This document shows positions 17,901 to 27,335 of a stretch of 43,552 bases of DNA, piece by piece (positions within the stretch are counted from its first letter, which is position 1; each line of letters begins with the position of its first letter). The translations under genes and the position numbers were made by a program. The notes beneath the pieces were generated by a model that saw only the letters and a program-made list of their open reading frames with translations, did no database searches and was not told the DNA's origin. The DNA is from an uncultured Sphingomonadaceae bacterium (GTDB taxonomy: Bacteria > Pseudomonadota > Alphaproteobacteria > Sphingomonadales > Sphingomonadaceae): positions 1 to 43,552 of the forward strand of contig CANLQG010000012.1 in assembly GCA_947493195.1 (NCBI GenBank), given 5' to 3'.

Positions 17901-18508
17901 GACTTGCTGCCGACCTTCGGTTCCTCGCCCCGTATCAGGCGGCCGATGTTGGCGCGGTGCAGCCAGACGATCAGCACGGCGACGATCACCAGGACGGGAA
18001 CGAAGTGCGCATAGCCCAGCAGCCAGGCCGCCAGTGCAGCGGCCACCACCGCACTCATTCCGGCGACGGAGGAAATGCGGAATATCGCCAGCGTCGCGAT
18101 CCACACCGCAGCGTATGCCAGCCCGATGGGCCACCCGAGGCCGAAACTGACGCCAGCGTTCGTGGCAACGCCCTTCCCACCCTTGAAGCCGAGCCAGATC
18201 GGGAAACAATGACCCAGCACCGCGCCCAGGGCTGCAAGGGGCACCGCGCCCCACGTGGCTTCGGGCATGGCAGCGGGCTGATCGAACAAAGCTTTTGCCA
18301 GCAGTACCGGCACCAGTCCCTTGGCAAGGTCCAGCAGCAAGGTTGCGGCTGCCAGCTTCTTGGAGCCTGTGCGCAGGACGTTGGTTGCGCCGATGTTGCC
18401 GCTGCCGATCGAACGGATATCCCCCTTTCCGCCCGCCTTGGCCAGCAACAGGCCGAAGGGGATGGAGCCGAAGGCATATCCCAGCAGTAATCCCAGAATC
18501 TGGTCCAT
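17897..18508 (-). CDS. plsY: Acyl-phosphate:glycerol-3-phosphate acyltransferase
   Basis: This 203-aa inner-membrane enzyme transfers an acyl group from acyl phosphate to glycerol 3-phosphate, the first step of phospholipid synthesis. The three conserved cytoplasmic motifs are seen: GSIPFG in the first helix region, GSGNIGATNVLRTG, and GHCFPIWLGFKGGKGVATN. Several transmembrane helices separate them. The ATG at 18506-18508 is taken as start; a TTG one codon upstream is possible. It diverges from murI and its stop overlaps dprA by four bases. Confidence 0.94.
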   Translation of the reverse strand: MDQILGLLLGYAFGSIPFGLLLAKAGGKGDIRSIGSGNIGATNVLRTGSKKLAAATLLLDLAKGLVPVLLAKALFDQPAAMPEATWGAVPLAALGAVLGHCFPIWLGFKGGKGVATNAGVSFGLGWPIGLAYAAVWIATLAIFRISSVAGMSAVVAAALAAWLLGYAHFVPVLVIVAVLIVWLHRANIGRLIRGEEPKVGSKS

Positions 18509-18643
18509 CAATGCCCCATAACCGTTCGCCCCATGCTTGTCGAAGGACTGCCTTTTCCTCTAGTTGGCCGGTTAAGTGAAGTGCCGCGCCGCGACAAGCA
18601 TGTCCTGAGCTTGTGAATGGATCCAGTCCGAACGGAGTTTGTC

Positions 18644-19444
18644 TTGGACGTGCAACCTGCCTCCCCCATCCTGCTGTTCGACTCCGGCTTTGGCGGCTTG
18701 ACGGTCCTTGCCGAACTGCAAAGGCAGTTGCCCCAGGCTCCGGTGATCTACGGCGCCGACCTCGCCGGGATACCCTATGGCCCGAAGACGGAGGCCGAAG
18801 TCGCCGCGCGTGTCGCTGGCTTGCTGGGACGCCTTGCCGAGAGGTTCCACCCCCGCCTGATCTGCATTGCCTGCAACACCGCCAGCACCATTGCGCTGGG
18901 CATGGTTCGCGATGTGCTCGAAACGCCCATCGTCGGCACAGTCCCCGCGATCAAGCCTGCTGCCGCGATGACGCAGACCGGCACCATCGGCCTGCTGGGC
19001 ACGGCAGCCACGATCCGCCAGGCCTATGTCGACAATCTCGAGGCGGAATTCGCGCGGGGCAAGCTGCTGCTGCGCCATGCTGCGCCCGAACTGGTAGAAG
19101 CAGCGGAACTGAAACTGCGTGGCGGAACGCCCGACCCTGCCATTTTCACCCGCGCTGCCGAGGGGCTGCGTGGCCAGCCCGGCGGGGACGCTATCGACAC
19201 GGTGGTGCTCGCCTGCACGCACTTCCCGCTGGTGCAGGACGAACTCGCCGCCGCGTTCGGAAACAAAGTGCAGTTTATTGATGGAGCGCAAGGAATCGCC
19301 CGTCGCATCGCCTACCTGACGCAGGGCCAGTCGTTCGACCGGCAGGACGATAACTTTGTGATTGTGACGGGTAATGAACAAGATAGCGCGCCTCTTCTCG
19401 GAGGTCTCGAACGGTACGGAATCGGGAGAATTCAGCCACTTTAA
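18644..19444 (+). CDS. murI: Glutamate racemase
   Basis: This cofactor-independent cytoplasmic enzyme of about 266 aa makes D-glutamate for peptidoglycan. The paired catalytic cysteines are in CIACNTAST and in VLACTHFPL, and the N-terminal substrate motif reads [26 protein letters not shown] segment matches the usual D-x5-PYG loop. I prefer the TTG at 18644-18646 because GGAG lies 6 bases upstream and the length then fits the family. The in-frame ATG at 18617 adds nine residues and lacks a ribosome site. The gene diverges from plsY, and hemA follows on the same strand. Confidence 0.93.
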   Translation: MDVQPASPILLFDSGFGGLTVLAELQRQLPQAPVIYGADLAGIPYGPKTEAEVAARVAGLLGRLAERFHPRLICIACNTASTIALGMVRDVLETPIVGTVPAIKPAAAMTQTGTIGLLGTAATIRQAYVDNLEAEFARGKLLLRHAAPELVEAAELKLRGGTPDPAIFTRAAEGLRGQPGGDAIDTVVLACTHFPLVQDELAAAFGNKVQFIDGAQGIARRIAYLTQGQSFDRQDDNFVIVTGNEQDSAPLLGGLERYGIGRIQPL

Positions 19445-19550
19445 TGCGAATCGGTCGCAAACTTCGTGCTTCAAAATCCAGTCGGGATTGACTAAATCCG
19501 CCTCCAGAGACGGCCGCGATTCCAACAGCGGTGCAGCTTGGACAGGTACG

Positions 19551-20771
19551 CTGAACTACAACCAGATCTTCGACCAGGCCATCGACCGCCTGCATTCCGA
19601 GGGGCGTTACCGCGTCTTTATCGACATTTTGCGCAACAAGGGTGCCTTCCCCAACGCGCGCTGTTTTGCCGGTCACAACGGGCCGAAGCCGATCACGGTG
19701 TGGTGTTCCAACGATTACCTCGCGATGGGTCAGCATCCCAAGGTTGTCGCCGCCATGGAAGAGGCGCTGCACGATGTCGGCGCAGGTTCAGGCGGCACGC
19801 GCAACATCGGTGGCAACACCCATTATCACATCCAGCTGGAGCAGGAACTTGCTGACCTGCACGGCAAGGAAGCCGCGCTGCTGTTCACCAGCGGATACGT
19901 GTCCAACGATGCGACGCTGTCCACGCTGGCCAAGCTGCTGCCGGACTGCATCATCTTTTCCGATGAACTGAACCACGCCAGCATGATCGCCGGCATTCGC
20001 AACTCCGGCTGCGAGAAGCGTGTTTTCCGCCACAACGATGTCGAGCATCTTGAACAGTTGCTGGCTGCGGAAAATTCCGAAACGCCCAAGCTGATCGCGT
20101 TCGAAAGCGTCTATTCTATGGATGGCGACGTCGCCCCGATCCACGCGATCTGCGACCTGGCCGAGAAATACAACGCCCTCACCTATATCGACGAAGTCCA
20201 CGCCGTGGGCATGTACGGCGATCGTGGCGGCGGCATTTCGGAGCGGGACAATGCCGCGCACCGCATCGACCTGATCGAGGGCACTCTGGGCAAGGCGTTC
20301 GGCGTGATGGGTGGCTATGTCGCAGCCAGCAAGCGGGTGATCGATTGCATCCGATCCTATGCTCCGGGCTTCATCTTCACCACTTCGCTCAGCCCCGTTC
20401 TGGTCGCGGGCGTGCTCGCCTCGGTCCGCCATCTGAAGCAAAGCAGCGTGGAGCGCGAAGGGCAACAGGCTGCCGCAGCCATGTTGAGGGAAAAGCTGCG
20501 GGCAAAGGGCCTGCCGGTGATGGATTCCACCACCCATATCGTGCCGCTGATGGTGGGCGATCCGGTTCGTGCCAAGAAGATCAGCGATATCCTGCTGGCG
20601 GAATACGGCGTCTACGTGCAGCCGATCAATTTCCCCACCGTGCCGCGCGGCACGGAACGCCTGCGCTTCACCCCCGGCCCCGCCCACTCCACCGCGATGA
20701 TGGACGAACTGGCCGATGCGCTGCTGGAAATCTGGGACCGGCTCGATCTGGAACTGAGCGAAGCGGCTTGA
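19551..20771 (+). CDS. hemA: 5-aminolevulinate synthase (probable CTG start)
   Basis: This PLP enzyme condenses glycine and succinyl-CoA to 5-aminolevulinate, the first step of heme synthesis in alphaproteobacteria. The conserved N-terminus [20 protein letters not shown] directly follows a CTG at 19551-19553; GGACAGG ends 4 bases upstream. Counted from this CTG, the PLP lysine in [11 protein letters not shown] is residue 248, which equals the known number in Rhodobacter ALAS, and the protein is 406 aa as expected. No ATG, GTG or TTG occurs at the expected place. In-frame alternatives are TTG 19488 and ATG 19374; the latter adds 59 unconserved residues and overlaps murI by 71 bases. Other signatures, including [24 protein letters not shown] and YIDEVHAVG, are intact. 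The enzyme call is certain; the start is not. Confidence 0.93.
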   Translation: MNYNQIFDQAIDRLHSEGRYRVFIDILRNKGAFPNARCFAGHNGPKPITVWCSNDYLAMGQHPKVVAAMEEALHDVGAGSGGTRNIGGNTHYHIQLEQELADLHGKEAALLFTSGYVSNDATLSTLAKLLPDCIIFSDELNHASMIAGIRNSGCEKRVFRHNDVEHLEQLLAAENSETPKLIAFESVYSMDGDVAPIHAICDLAEKYNALTYIDEVHAVGMYGDRGGGISERDNAAHRIDLIEGTLGKAFGVMGGYVAASKRVIDCIRSYAPGFIFTTSLSPVLVAGVLASVRHLKQSSVEREGQQAAAAMLREKLRAKGLPVMDSTTHIVPLMVGDPVRAKKISDILLAEYGVYVQPINFPTVPRGTERLRFTPGPAHSTAMMDELADALLEIWDRLDLELSEAA

Positions 20772-20776
20772 TCGCA

Positions 20777-20792
20777 CGCCCGTTTGCGGGCG
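20777..20792 (+). terminator. Hairpin after hemA, weak terminator candidate
   Basis: CGCCCG (20777-20782) and CGGGCG (20787-20792) form a perfect 6-bp stem with a TTTG loop, 5 bases after the hemA stop. No T-run follows, so intrinsic termination is uncertain. Confidence 0.35.
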
Positions 20793-20887
20793 CGAACCCG
20801 GCTTGAATTAGGACCATATTTACCATTGCACGCCAAAGCTGATGCGAGGTCGGACTATCGGCCCTGCATGATGCATGTTGGAGTAAG

Positions 20888-23050
20888 ATGGCGGTTACGA
20901 GCCTCCTTAAAGGTTTTGCCGGAGGACGCGAGAAAGGCAGCGAAGCGCTGCGCCGAGAGGTGCTGGACGACTTCGAACAGGCCGGCATCGGCTGGATCTG
21001 GGCCAGCGATGCCGACGGCCGCCTGATCTACCTTTCCGACAAGGCCATCGAGTGCCTGGGCCGCGATGCGCGCGATCTGCTGGGGCAACCGCTCGTCGCG
21101 CTGTTCGAGATCGACCGGGATAATCCCGAAGAAAAATCCGATCGCCCGCTGAATTTCCAGCTATCGGCTCATAACAGGCTCTCGGACCTTGTGGTGCGCT
21201 TCACCGGAAATAGCGAGAAACCGCGATGGTGGGCGCTATCCGGTCACCCGAAAGTCGGCCCGGACGGTTCCTTCCAGGGTTATCGCGGCAGCGCCAAGGA
21301 CATCACGGTTGCCTTTCAGCGCAAGCTGGAAGATTCGCGCATGGCCGAATACGATGCCCTGACCGGACTCGCCAACCGTCACCGCATGGATCGCCGGCTG
21401 GATTCCACGCTCGGTGCCTACAGGACTGCCAAGCGCGCCTGTGCGCTGATGCTGCTCGATCTCGACAAGTTCAAATACGTCAATGACACCATGGGCCATC
21501 CCGCTGGCGACGACCTGCTGCGCCAGGTGGGCGACCGCCTGCGCGCCGTCATCGCCAACCGCGGCGAAATCGGTCGTCTGGGCGGTGACGAATTCCAGGT
21601 CATCCTGCCTGACATGGATGATCGCGGAGATCTGGGGGAACTCGCCGACAAGATCATCCAGATGCTTTCATCCCCCTATCAGGTAGACGGAAAGCGGGCG
21701 ATCATCGGTTGCTCCGTCGGCATATCCATTGCGCCCTACGACGGGCTGGAGCGCGACGAACTCACCCGCTCCGCCGACCTCGCGCTCTACGCCGCCAAGA
21801 ATGGCGGGCGCGGCATGTACCGCTTTTACTCGGCGGAGCTGAAAGACGTCGAGCAGGAACGCCAGATCATGCTGGACGACCTGAGAGAGGCGCTGGAGAA
21901 TGATCAGCTAAAACTGCATTACCAGCCCGTGGTTCGCACCAGCGACAACGCTATCGTCGGGTTCGAAGCGCTGATGCGTTGGGAACATCCCGACAAGGGC
22001 AACATTCCGCCGATGCATTTCATCCCGGTCGCCGAAGATTCGGACATGATCAACCGCATCGGCGAATGGGCCATCCGCCGCGCCTGCGAAGATGCGATGC
22101 AATGGCCGGAAGCCGTGCGCGTTGCCGTGAATGTCTCGGCCAAGCAGTTCGCCAACAAGGGCTTCGTAACGGTCGTCACCCAGACGCTGGCCGAAACCGG
22201 GATCGATCCCGATCGTCTTGAACTCGAACTGACCGAGACCGTGTTCGTGGGCGATCTGGAAACCACCGAAAAGACTTTCAGCGCCCTGAAGCAGCTCGGC
22301 GTCCGCCTCGCTCTCGACGATTTCGGCACTGGCTATTCGTCGCTCAGCTACCTGCGCTCGGCCCCGTTCGACAAGCTGAAGGTGGACAAGAGCTTCGTCG
22401 ATAGCTGCACCCAGAAAGACCAGAACAGCGCCAAGATCATTTCCGCGATCATCGGGCTTTCCGATGCGCTGGGCATGGATGTGACGGTGGAAGGTGTCGA
22501 GGCGTTCGACCAGTTCGACCTGGTGACGAAGAAGGGCGCGAAATACATTCAGGGCTGGATCTATTCCAAGGCGCGCCCGCAGGACGATATCCTCCAGGAA
22601 ATTGCCAGCGGTGGATACAAGATCGAGCCCAGTGGCCCCGATACCTACCGCCCCGAACGCCGCAGCGTGTTCCGCCGCATAGGCGTGATCCACGAAGACC
22701 ATCGCTACGAAGCGGTGATGCGCGACCTGAGCAAGACCGGCAGCCGTATCGAGGGCCTTGTCGGTGTGCCCGTGGGCACGGGACTGGTGCTGGACCTTGG
22801 CGGCGGACAACTCGCGGTGGGCAAGGTGCGCCGCAGCCAGGACGCAACGATTGGCGTGGAGTTCGAGACACCGCTGATCAGCGATGGATCCGGCGGCCTG
22901 TGCACCCGGCACCGCGTTTCGCCCTACGTGCTGGCTGCCGCCGGGATGCCGCTGACATCGCTGCCCCCGGGCAACTATCCCAGTTCGATGCTGGGTGACG
23001 GCCCCAGAAGCCAACCACAGTTCATGCAGGTAACCGTGCAGCGAGGCTGA
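20888..23050 (+). CDS. PAS-GGDEF-EAL-PilZ cyclic di-GMP signalling protein
   Basis: This 720-aa protein is predicted to make or break cyclic di-GMP and perhaps also to bind it. A PAS domain fills residues about 25-145. The GGDEF domain (about 150-315) has an intact GGDEF at 232-236, but no RxxD inhibitory site is seen just before it. The EAL domain (about 325-575) has EAL at 360-362, LELELTETVF, DDFGTGYS at 477-484 and VEGVE, so phosphodiesterase activity looks possible. A C-terminal PilZ-like domain (about 591-665) has RRSVFRR, an RxxxR-type motif, and DLSKTGSRI, the D-x-S-x-x-G motif. No transmembrane helix is visible, so it should be cytoplasmic. GGAG precedes the ATG by 4 bases. Which activity dominates in the cell cannot be told from sequence. 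Confidence 0.92.
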   Translation: MAVTSLLKGFAGGREKGSEALRREVLDDFEQAGIGWIWASDADGRLIYLSDKAIECLGRDARDLLGQPLVALFEIDRDNPEEKSDRPLNFQLSAHNRLSDLVVRFTGNSEKPRWWALSGHPKVGPDGSFQGYRGSAKDITVAFQRKLEDSRMAEYDALTGLANRHRMDRRLDSTLGAYRTAKRACALMLLDLDKFKYVNDTMGHPAGDDLLRQVGDRLRAVIANRGEIGRLGGDEFQVILPDMDDRGDLGELADKIIQMLSSPYQVDGKRAIIGCSVGISIAPYDGLERDELTRSADLALYAAKNGGRGMYRFYSAELKDVEQERQIMLDDLREALENDQLKLHYQPVVRTSDNAIVGFEALMRWEHPDKGNIPPMHFIPVAEDSDMINRIGEWAIRRACEDAMQWPEAVRVAVNVSAKQFANKGFVTVVTQTLAETGIDPDRLELELTETVFVGDLETTEKTFSALKQLGVRLALDDFGTGYSSLSYLRSAPFDKLKVDKSFVDSCTQKDQNSAKIISAIIGLSDALGMDVTVEGVEAFDQFDLVTKKGAKYIQGWIYSKARPQDDILQEIASGGYKIEPSGPDTYRPERRSVFRRIGVIHEDHRYEAVMRDLSKTGSRIEGLVGVPVGTGLVLDLGGGQLAVGKVRRSQDATIGVEFETPLISDGSGGLCTRHRVSPYVLAAAGMPLTSLPPGNYPSSMLGDGPRSQPQFMQVTVQRG

Positions 23051-23108
23051 TCGGCTCTCGTCGCGATCACGCCAACGTTCGGAATCTGAAAATCGATGGT
23101 GAGCCCGC

Positions 23109-24314
23109 TCAGCGCAGGCTCACCACGTTGTCGCTGCTGCGCGGATCGGGGCGGTCACCGCGATAGAGGCTGTGCATCGGCTCGTCCGCCACCTGCACCG
23201 CCTCGCTCGCGCCGAAGCCATTGAAGCTGGTCTTCATCGCCGCGCCGTAAGCGCCCAGCATGCCGATCTCGATATAGTCGCCGGCCTGGATATCCTCGGG
23301 CAGCATGAAAGGGCCTTTCATGAAGTCCGCATCGTCGCAGGTCGGTCCGTAGAAAGAGAACTCGGCAAGCGGGTTGCGCAGGTCGTCCTCCAAAGCCGTC
23401 ACCGGGAACCGCCATGCCACGTGCGCCGCATCGAACAGCGCACCATAGGCGCCGTCGTTGATGTAAAGCTCGTCCCCGCGGCGCTTTTCCACCTTCACGA
23501 TGATGGACGAATATTCCGCGCACAACGCCCGGCCCGGTTCTGCCCAAAGCTCCGCCGAATAGGAAATCGGTAAGGCCTCGAAATGCTGGTGAATCAACTG
23601 GAAGTAGTCCTCCAGCGCGGGCGGATCGAGATCGGGATAGATGCTGGGAAAACCACCGCCGACATCGATGATGTCCACGGTAACGGCAGCTTCGACGATG
23701 GCGGCGCGTACACGCTCCAGCGCCTGCACATAGGCGAACGGCGTCATGGCCTGGCTGCCGACGTGGAAGCAGATGCCAAGCGCGTCGCAGTGCTGGCGGG
23801 TCGCCTGCAGCAGCGGCGCGGCATCGACAAGGTCGACCCCGAACTTGGCGGCAAGCGACAGCTCCGAATGTTCGGAGGATACGCGCAGGCGCACCAGCAG
23901 GTTAAGATCGGTCGCGGCCTCCCCGCTCTCGTCCGTGGTCGCCTCGACGATCTTCGCCAGTTCGTCCAGCGTGTCGAGGCTGTATGTCTTCACCCCATGC
24001 TCGAAGTAGGCTTCGCGCACGGCACGCTTCGTCTTTACCGGATGCATGAAGCACAGCGTGGCCTCCGGCAGGGTGTCGCGCACCATGCGCACTTCGGCGA
24101 TGGAGGCGACGTCATAGTGCGTCACACCCGCGTCCCACAGGATGCGGATGAGATCGGGAGAGGGATTGGCCTTCACGGCATACATCGCCTTGCCCGGAAA
24201 CTTCTGGGTGAAGAATCGGGCCGCGCGCGATGCTGCGTGCGGACGCAGAAGTGTCACGGGTTCGTCCGGCTCGAGAGCGCGGACTACAGCCTTGGCATCA
24301 GGATACTGGAGCAA
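23109..24314 (-). CDS. odc: Ornithine decarboxylase, PLP fold type III
   Basis: This 401-aa cytoplasmic enzyme is predicted to decarboxylate ornithine (possibly lysine as well) to putrescine. The alanine-racemase-like barrel carries the PLP lysine in YAVKAN (Lys48). FHVGSQ, DVGGGFP and the phosphate-binding EPGRALCAE follow. The substrate motif GPTCDDAD has the catalytic Cys326. It is shorter than the large bacterial fold-I decarboxylases and is of the eukaryotic-like type common in alphaproteobacteria. The only start that fits the family is TTG 24312-24314. A deoxyhypusine-synthase-family gene 3 kb away could use its product to form homospermidine. It converges with the cyclic di-GMP gene across a 58-base gap. 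Confidence 0.9.
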   Translation of the reverse strand: MLQYPDAKAVVRALEPDEPVTLLRPHAASRAARFFTQKFPGKAMYAVKANPSPDLIRILWDAGVTHYDVASIAEVRMVRDTLPEATLCFMHPVKTKRAVREAYFEHGVKTYSLDTLDELAKIVEATTDESGEAATDLNLLVRLRVSSEHSELSLAAKFGVDLVDAAPLLQATRQHCDALGICFHVGSQAMTPFAYVQALERVRAAIVEAAVTVDIIDVGGGFPSIYPDLDPPALEDYFQLIHQHFEALPISYSAELWAEPGRALCAEYSSIIVKVEKRRGDELYINDGAYGALFDAAHVAWRFPVTALEDDLRNPLAEFSFYGPTCDDADFMKGPFMLPEDIQAGDYIEIGMLGAYGAAMKTSFNGFGASEAVQVADEPMHSLYRGDRPDPRSSDNVVSLR

Positions 24315-24451
24315 TTCAAGGGACCCCCTAACGACGTTACCGACAAGAAGCTGCCTTGCGGTGGGAATCCCTTGGGGCAGCGGAAGCGCGCATTTAAGCC
24401 CGATAGGGTGAATTGCAAGTGAATTCGGACAGACCGTTCCGCCGCAGGGCG

Positions 24452-25009
24452 TCAGCTCTGGAATTGAACGTTTGGCACTTGATCCACAATGCCTTTTTCG
24501 CTGTCGTCCAGCCGGTGAAAGTCGGCTTGCTGGAAGCCCATCGCGCCGGCGAAGAGTACCGCGGGGAAGCTTTCGCGGCCGGTGTTGTATCGCGAAACGG
24601 CGGCGTTCAGTGCGCGGCGGGAGGCGGCCAGCTTGTCTTCCACGTCCGCCAGTTCGCGCTGCAATTCCTGGAAATTGGCGCTCGCCTTAAGGTCAGGATA
24701 GGCCTCGCCCAGCGCCAGCAACCGGTCCAGCGCCATGCGCAGTTGCGCCTCGTCGCCCGAGTTGATCGAACCCTGCGCGGCCGTGTTGCGCGCGGCGATC
24801 ACCTGCTCGAGCGTGTCCTGCTCGTGCCCCGCATATCCCTTTACCGTGTTGACGAGATTGGGGATCAGGTCGTGCCGCTGGCGCAATTGTGCATCGATAT
24901 CGGCCACGCCCTGGTTCACGTTTTGCCGCAGGGCCACCAGCCGGTTGTAGATGCCCACCAACACCAGCAGCAAAAACACGATGACGACGATTGCGAGTAT
25001 CAATTCCAT
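24452..25009 (-). CDS. lemA: LemA family protein
   Basis: This 185-aa protein has one N-terminal transmembrane segment (residues about 3-20, MELILAIVVIVFLLLVLVG) and then a helical, soluble body. The family core is clear: YNRLVALRQNVNQGVADID, QLRQRHDLIPNLVNTVKGYA, then HEQDTLEQVIAARN and a late RYNTGRESFPAVLFAGAMGF. The topology suggests a short outer tail and a large helical domain next to the membrane. The molecular role of LemA is not established. A DUF3137 gene, often found beside lemA, is here divergent instead of downstream, and both must share the 87-base interval between them. Confidence 0.92.
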   Translation of the reverse strand: MELILAIVVIVFLLLVLVGIYNRLVALRQNVNQGVADIDAQLRQRHDLIPNLVNTVKGYAGHEQDTLEQVIAARNTAAQGSINSGDEAQLRMALDRLLALGEAYPDLKASANFQELQRELADVEDKLAASRRALNAAVSRYNTGRESFPAVLFAGAMGFQQADFHRLDDSEKGIVDQVPNVQFQS

Positions 25010-25096
25010 GATGTCCCCCTAGCCTACCCTTGTTAAAGAGTTGTGTGCCATGGAACCGGCCAAACGCAACGGGATTCGGGCGAGCGGGGGAAACAG

Positions 25097-26035
25097 ATGA
25101 TCGAACGGCCGGACGTGAACGATCTGATGGCTGGCGAACTCGGCCAGTTCCTTCGTGGCCAGATCGCCGTGCGAGAGGACGCCAGGGCGAGCACGCGAAA
25201 CCGCTATTTCATCTGCGCTGTCGTGGCTCTTCCCATACTGGGATTTGTATGGTTCGCACCGCTTGGCGAATTTCGCTTCTTCATAACCGCCGCCATGGCA
25301 ATGGGCGCCTTGTGGTGGAGCCGCATCCCGGTCAACAGGGCGAAAAAGCACACCAAGTCGGGCATCAACGCTGCCATCGCGCAGGCGCTGGGGCTGGAAT
25401 ACCAGCACGATTGCGACGCCGGTCACGGCTTTGCACGCGCCAGAGCGCACAAGATGTTGCCGGGCTACGACCGGAGCAATTTCGAAGACCTCTGGCAGGG
25501 TGAAATGGCCGGGAAGCCTTTCACGCTCCACGAAGCGCATCTAGAGGAGCAGCGGGGCAGCGGTAAGAACAGGCACTGGGTCACAGTGTTTCGCGGCCCG
25601 GTTATCACCATAGGTTTTTCCCGGCGGTTCCATGCGACGACACTTGTGGAGCGTTCAGGCCGCCACACCAAGCTGCTCTTCTTCGGAGAGAAGGACAGGC
25701 TGAAAGTCGACGGACAGGTTCTCGACAAGGCCGATATGGTTCATCCCGATTTCGAAGATGCCTTCACGGTCTTCACCAGCGACCAGACCGAGGCGAGGTA
25801 CCTCGTGCATCCCAGCTATATCGAGCGGCTGATTGCTTTGGAAAATGCCTTTTGCGGCAAGGACATCAAGACCCTGTTCAAGGACGGCGAACTGACCATC
25901 GTGCTGAAGAGCGAGAACATGTTCGAAAGCGGTTCCCTGGATCACAATCGTGATCGGGAGATGGTGGAAACCTGCGTCAGCCAGTTCATGGCCATGGCCG
26001 ACCTGTGTGCGCAGTTGAACGAGGCGGAGCGCTAG
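25097..26035 (+). CDS. DUF3137-type membrane protein
   Basis: This 312-aa protein has two adjacent transmembrane segments near residues 38-76, followed by a long soluble domain. The core contains MLPGYDRSNFEDLWQGEM, FTLHEAHLEEQRGSGK, VFRGPVITIGFSRRF and FEDAFTVFTSDQTEARYL, the pattern of DUF3137 proteins usually seen next to lemA. The ATG at 25097-25099 is preceded by GGGGGA; a GTG at 25043 gives an 18-residue extension that reaches toward the lemA start. Its 3' end overlaps the convergent GNAT gene by 4 bases. Function unknown. Confidence 0.78.
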   Translation: MIERPDVNDLMAGELGQFLRGQIAVREDARASTRNRYFICAVVALPILGFVWFAPLGEFRFFITAAMAMGALWWSRIPVNRAKKHTKSGINAAIAQALGLEYQHDCDAGHGFARARAHKMLPGYDRSNFEDLWQGEMAGKPFTLHEAHLEEQRGSGKNRHWVTVFRGPVITIGFSRRFHATTLVERSGRHTKLLFFGEKDRLKVDGQVLDKADMVHPDFEDAFTVFTSDQTEARYLVHPSYIERLIALENAFCGKDIKTLFKDGELTIVLKSENMFESGSLDHNRDREMVETCVSQFMAMADLCAQLNEAER

Positions 26036-26541
26036 CTGCCAATCCGTCGCGCGAACACGTGGCTGACGGTGCTGAAACCTTCCCTTTCGAAAAAGCGATG
26101 GGCCGCATCGTTGGCCACCCCGCTCTCAAGAAACACCCAGTCGATGCCACGCTGGCGGATGCGTTCCAGCGCGAGTGCGAGCAACTCGCTCCCGACACCC
26201 TTCCCGCGCAGATGCGGGGCGACGGCCATGTCCTCGATCACGGCGAATTCGCGCCGCGCCGATGATTCCCAGGCGATGACCAGGAATGCGCAAACCGTTC
26301 CTTCAGCGCCGCGTCCCACCAGCATGTCGCAGTCATCTGGCTCGGCAAAGTCGGCCGCGTAAAGCTCTGCAAGGTTATCCGCCCAGCGTTGCCCGTCCGG
26401 GCTGAGGCCGGTCTGGATTTCGCCATGGCTTATGTAGTCGGTGGAAAGCCCGACGACGGACGCGGCAAACGTTGCTGCGGCGCGGGTGTCGGCCGCATCG
26501 TTCCAACGCCAATCCATTCCGTTTTCGGATCGAGCCATCAT
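26032..26541 (-). CDS. GNAT family N-acetyltransferase
   Basis: This 169-aa protein has the acetyl-CoA-binding motif of the GNAT fold, VAPHLRGKGVGSELLALAL (the Q/RxxGxG/A loop reads RGKGVG). It is preceded by a strand ending FAVIEDMAV and followed by the motif B-like FLESGVANDAAHRFFEREGF, where residues that close the pocket lie. It most resembles small-molecule or aminoglycoside-type GNATs, but no substrate can be inferred. The ATG overlaps the stop of the upstream membrane-protein gene (ATGA), so the two genes are coupled. Confidence 0.87.
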   Translation of the reverse strand: MMARSENGMDWRWNDAADTRAAATFAASVVGLSTDYISHGEIQTGLSPDGQRWADNLAELYAADFAEPDDCDMLVGRGAEGTVCAFLVIAWESSARREFAVIEDMAVAPHLRGKGVGSELLALALERIRQRGIDWVFLESGVANDAAHRFFEREGFSTVSHVFARRIGS

Positions 26542-27314
26542 ACCCTGTCCGCAATTGCGTCGCCGTCTGCTTCCCGCAATGACGACGAAAGGTGGCGGAG
26601 TTTGTGGCGCCTGCGGTAGAACCAGTTTCCTAGCCCCTCATTCGACAATGGCTTGTCCGCTTGTTCAGGCCAATCAGCAATCATCGCGCAGGGCACCACC
26701 CAGGCGACGTGGCGATAAAAAGCCTCGCGGACGACACGAAGCTTATCTCTGGTTTCTTCCGAATCGTCTTGTTCAGCCGGAGGGGGATTGTAGTCGCGGA
26801 GGCCGTGGTGGCCGAATAGCGCGATACCGCCATCGAAAATATCTTGCAGCTCGTGTGTGTAATTGTCGCTATAAACCTCGCGCCAACGGTCGCGGAAATA
26901 GCGCACTTCGAGAGCCTCGAAGAACCATGCGACCCAGCTGGCATAGATTTCCGGGGCGATGATCCTGGCTTTCCGGAACCTGCTCGCAACCTCGAACAGG
27001 TTGAGGCACTGGTAATAGTACTGATCGACCTGCTCGGCGAGGATACCCGTGTTCAGTCTTTTCGGATTGCTGCCGGTCAAGGACCACTGGATGGCATAGG
27101 CATATTCCGCCCGGAACCGGAAGGTATCGATGGAGGCGATTTCGAGTTGCAGGTAAGCCTGGGAGCGCTCGACCCGCAGGGCCCGCACCGCCGTCGGCCT
27201 GCTAACCAGAAGATAGCCGACGATACCCGAAACCAGGCCAAGCAAGATGCCGATGACTGCGACAGAACCGTCAGTCATCGGCTCATTGAAGGCTAGTTCC
27301 CAGAAGCTTTCCAT
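26538..27314 (-). CDS. Membrane-anchored protein of unknown function
   Basis: This 258-aa protein has one N-terminal transmembrane helix (residues about 18-38, VAVIGILLGLVSGIVGYLLV) and then a mostly helical soluble part rich in aromatic and charged residues (AEYAYAIQWSL, VDQYYYQCLNLF, WVAWFFEALEVRYFRDRW). I do not recognise the family. The ATG at 27314 is preceded by AGGGGGGG; a TTG six codons upstream is possible. It lies 21 bases after the DHS-like gene on the same strand and overlaps the GNAT start by four bases, so the three genes may be one operon. Confidence 0.72.
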   Translation of the reverse strand: MESFWELAFNEPMTDGSVAVIGILLGLVSGIVGYLLVSRPTAVRALRVERSQAYLQLEIASIDTFRFRAEYAYAIQWSLTGSNPKRLNTGILAEQVDQYYYQCLNLFEVASRFRKARIIAPEIYASWVAWFFEALEVRYFRDRWREVYSDNYTHELQDIFDGGIALFGHHGLRDYNPPPAEQDDSEETRDKLRVVREAFYRHVAWVVPCAMIADWPEQADKPLSNEGLGNWFYRRRHKLRHLSSSLREADGDAIADRV

Positions 27315-27335
27315 TGCGCCCCCCCTCGGCAATAA

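Noticed and set aside
19374..19550. N-terminal extension of hemA from ATG 19374
   Set aside because: It overlaps murI, is not like ALAS proteins, and shifts the catalytic lysine from its usual number; kept only as an alternative.
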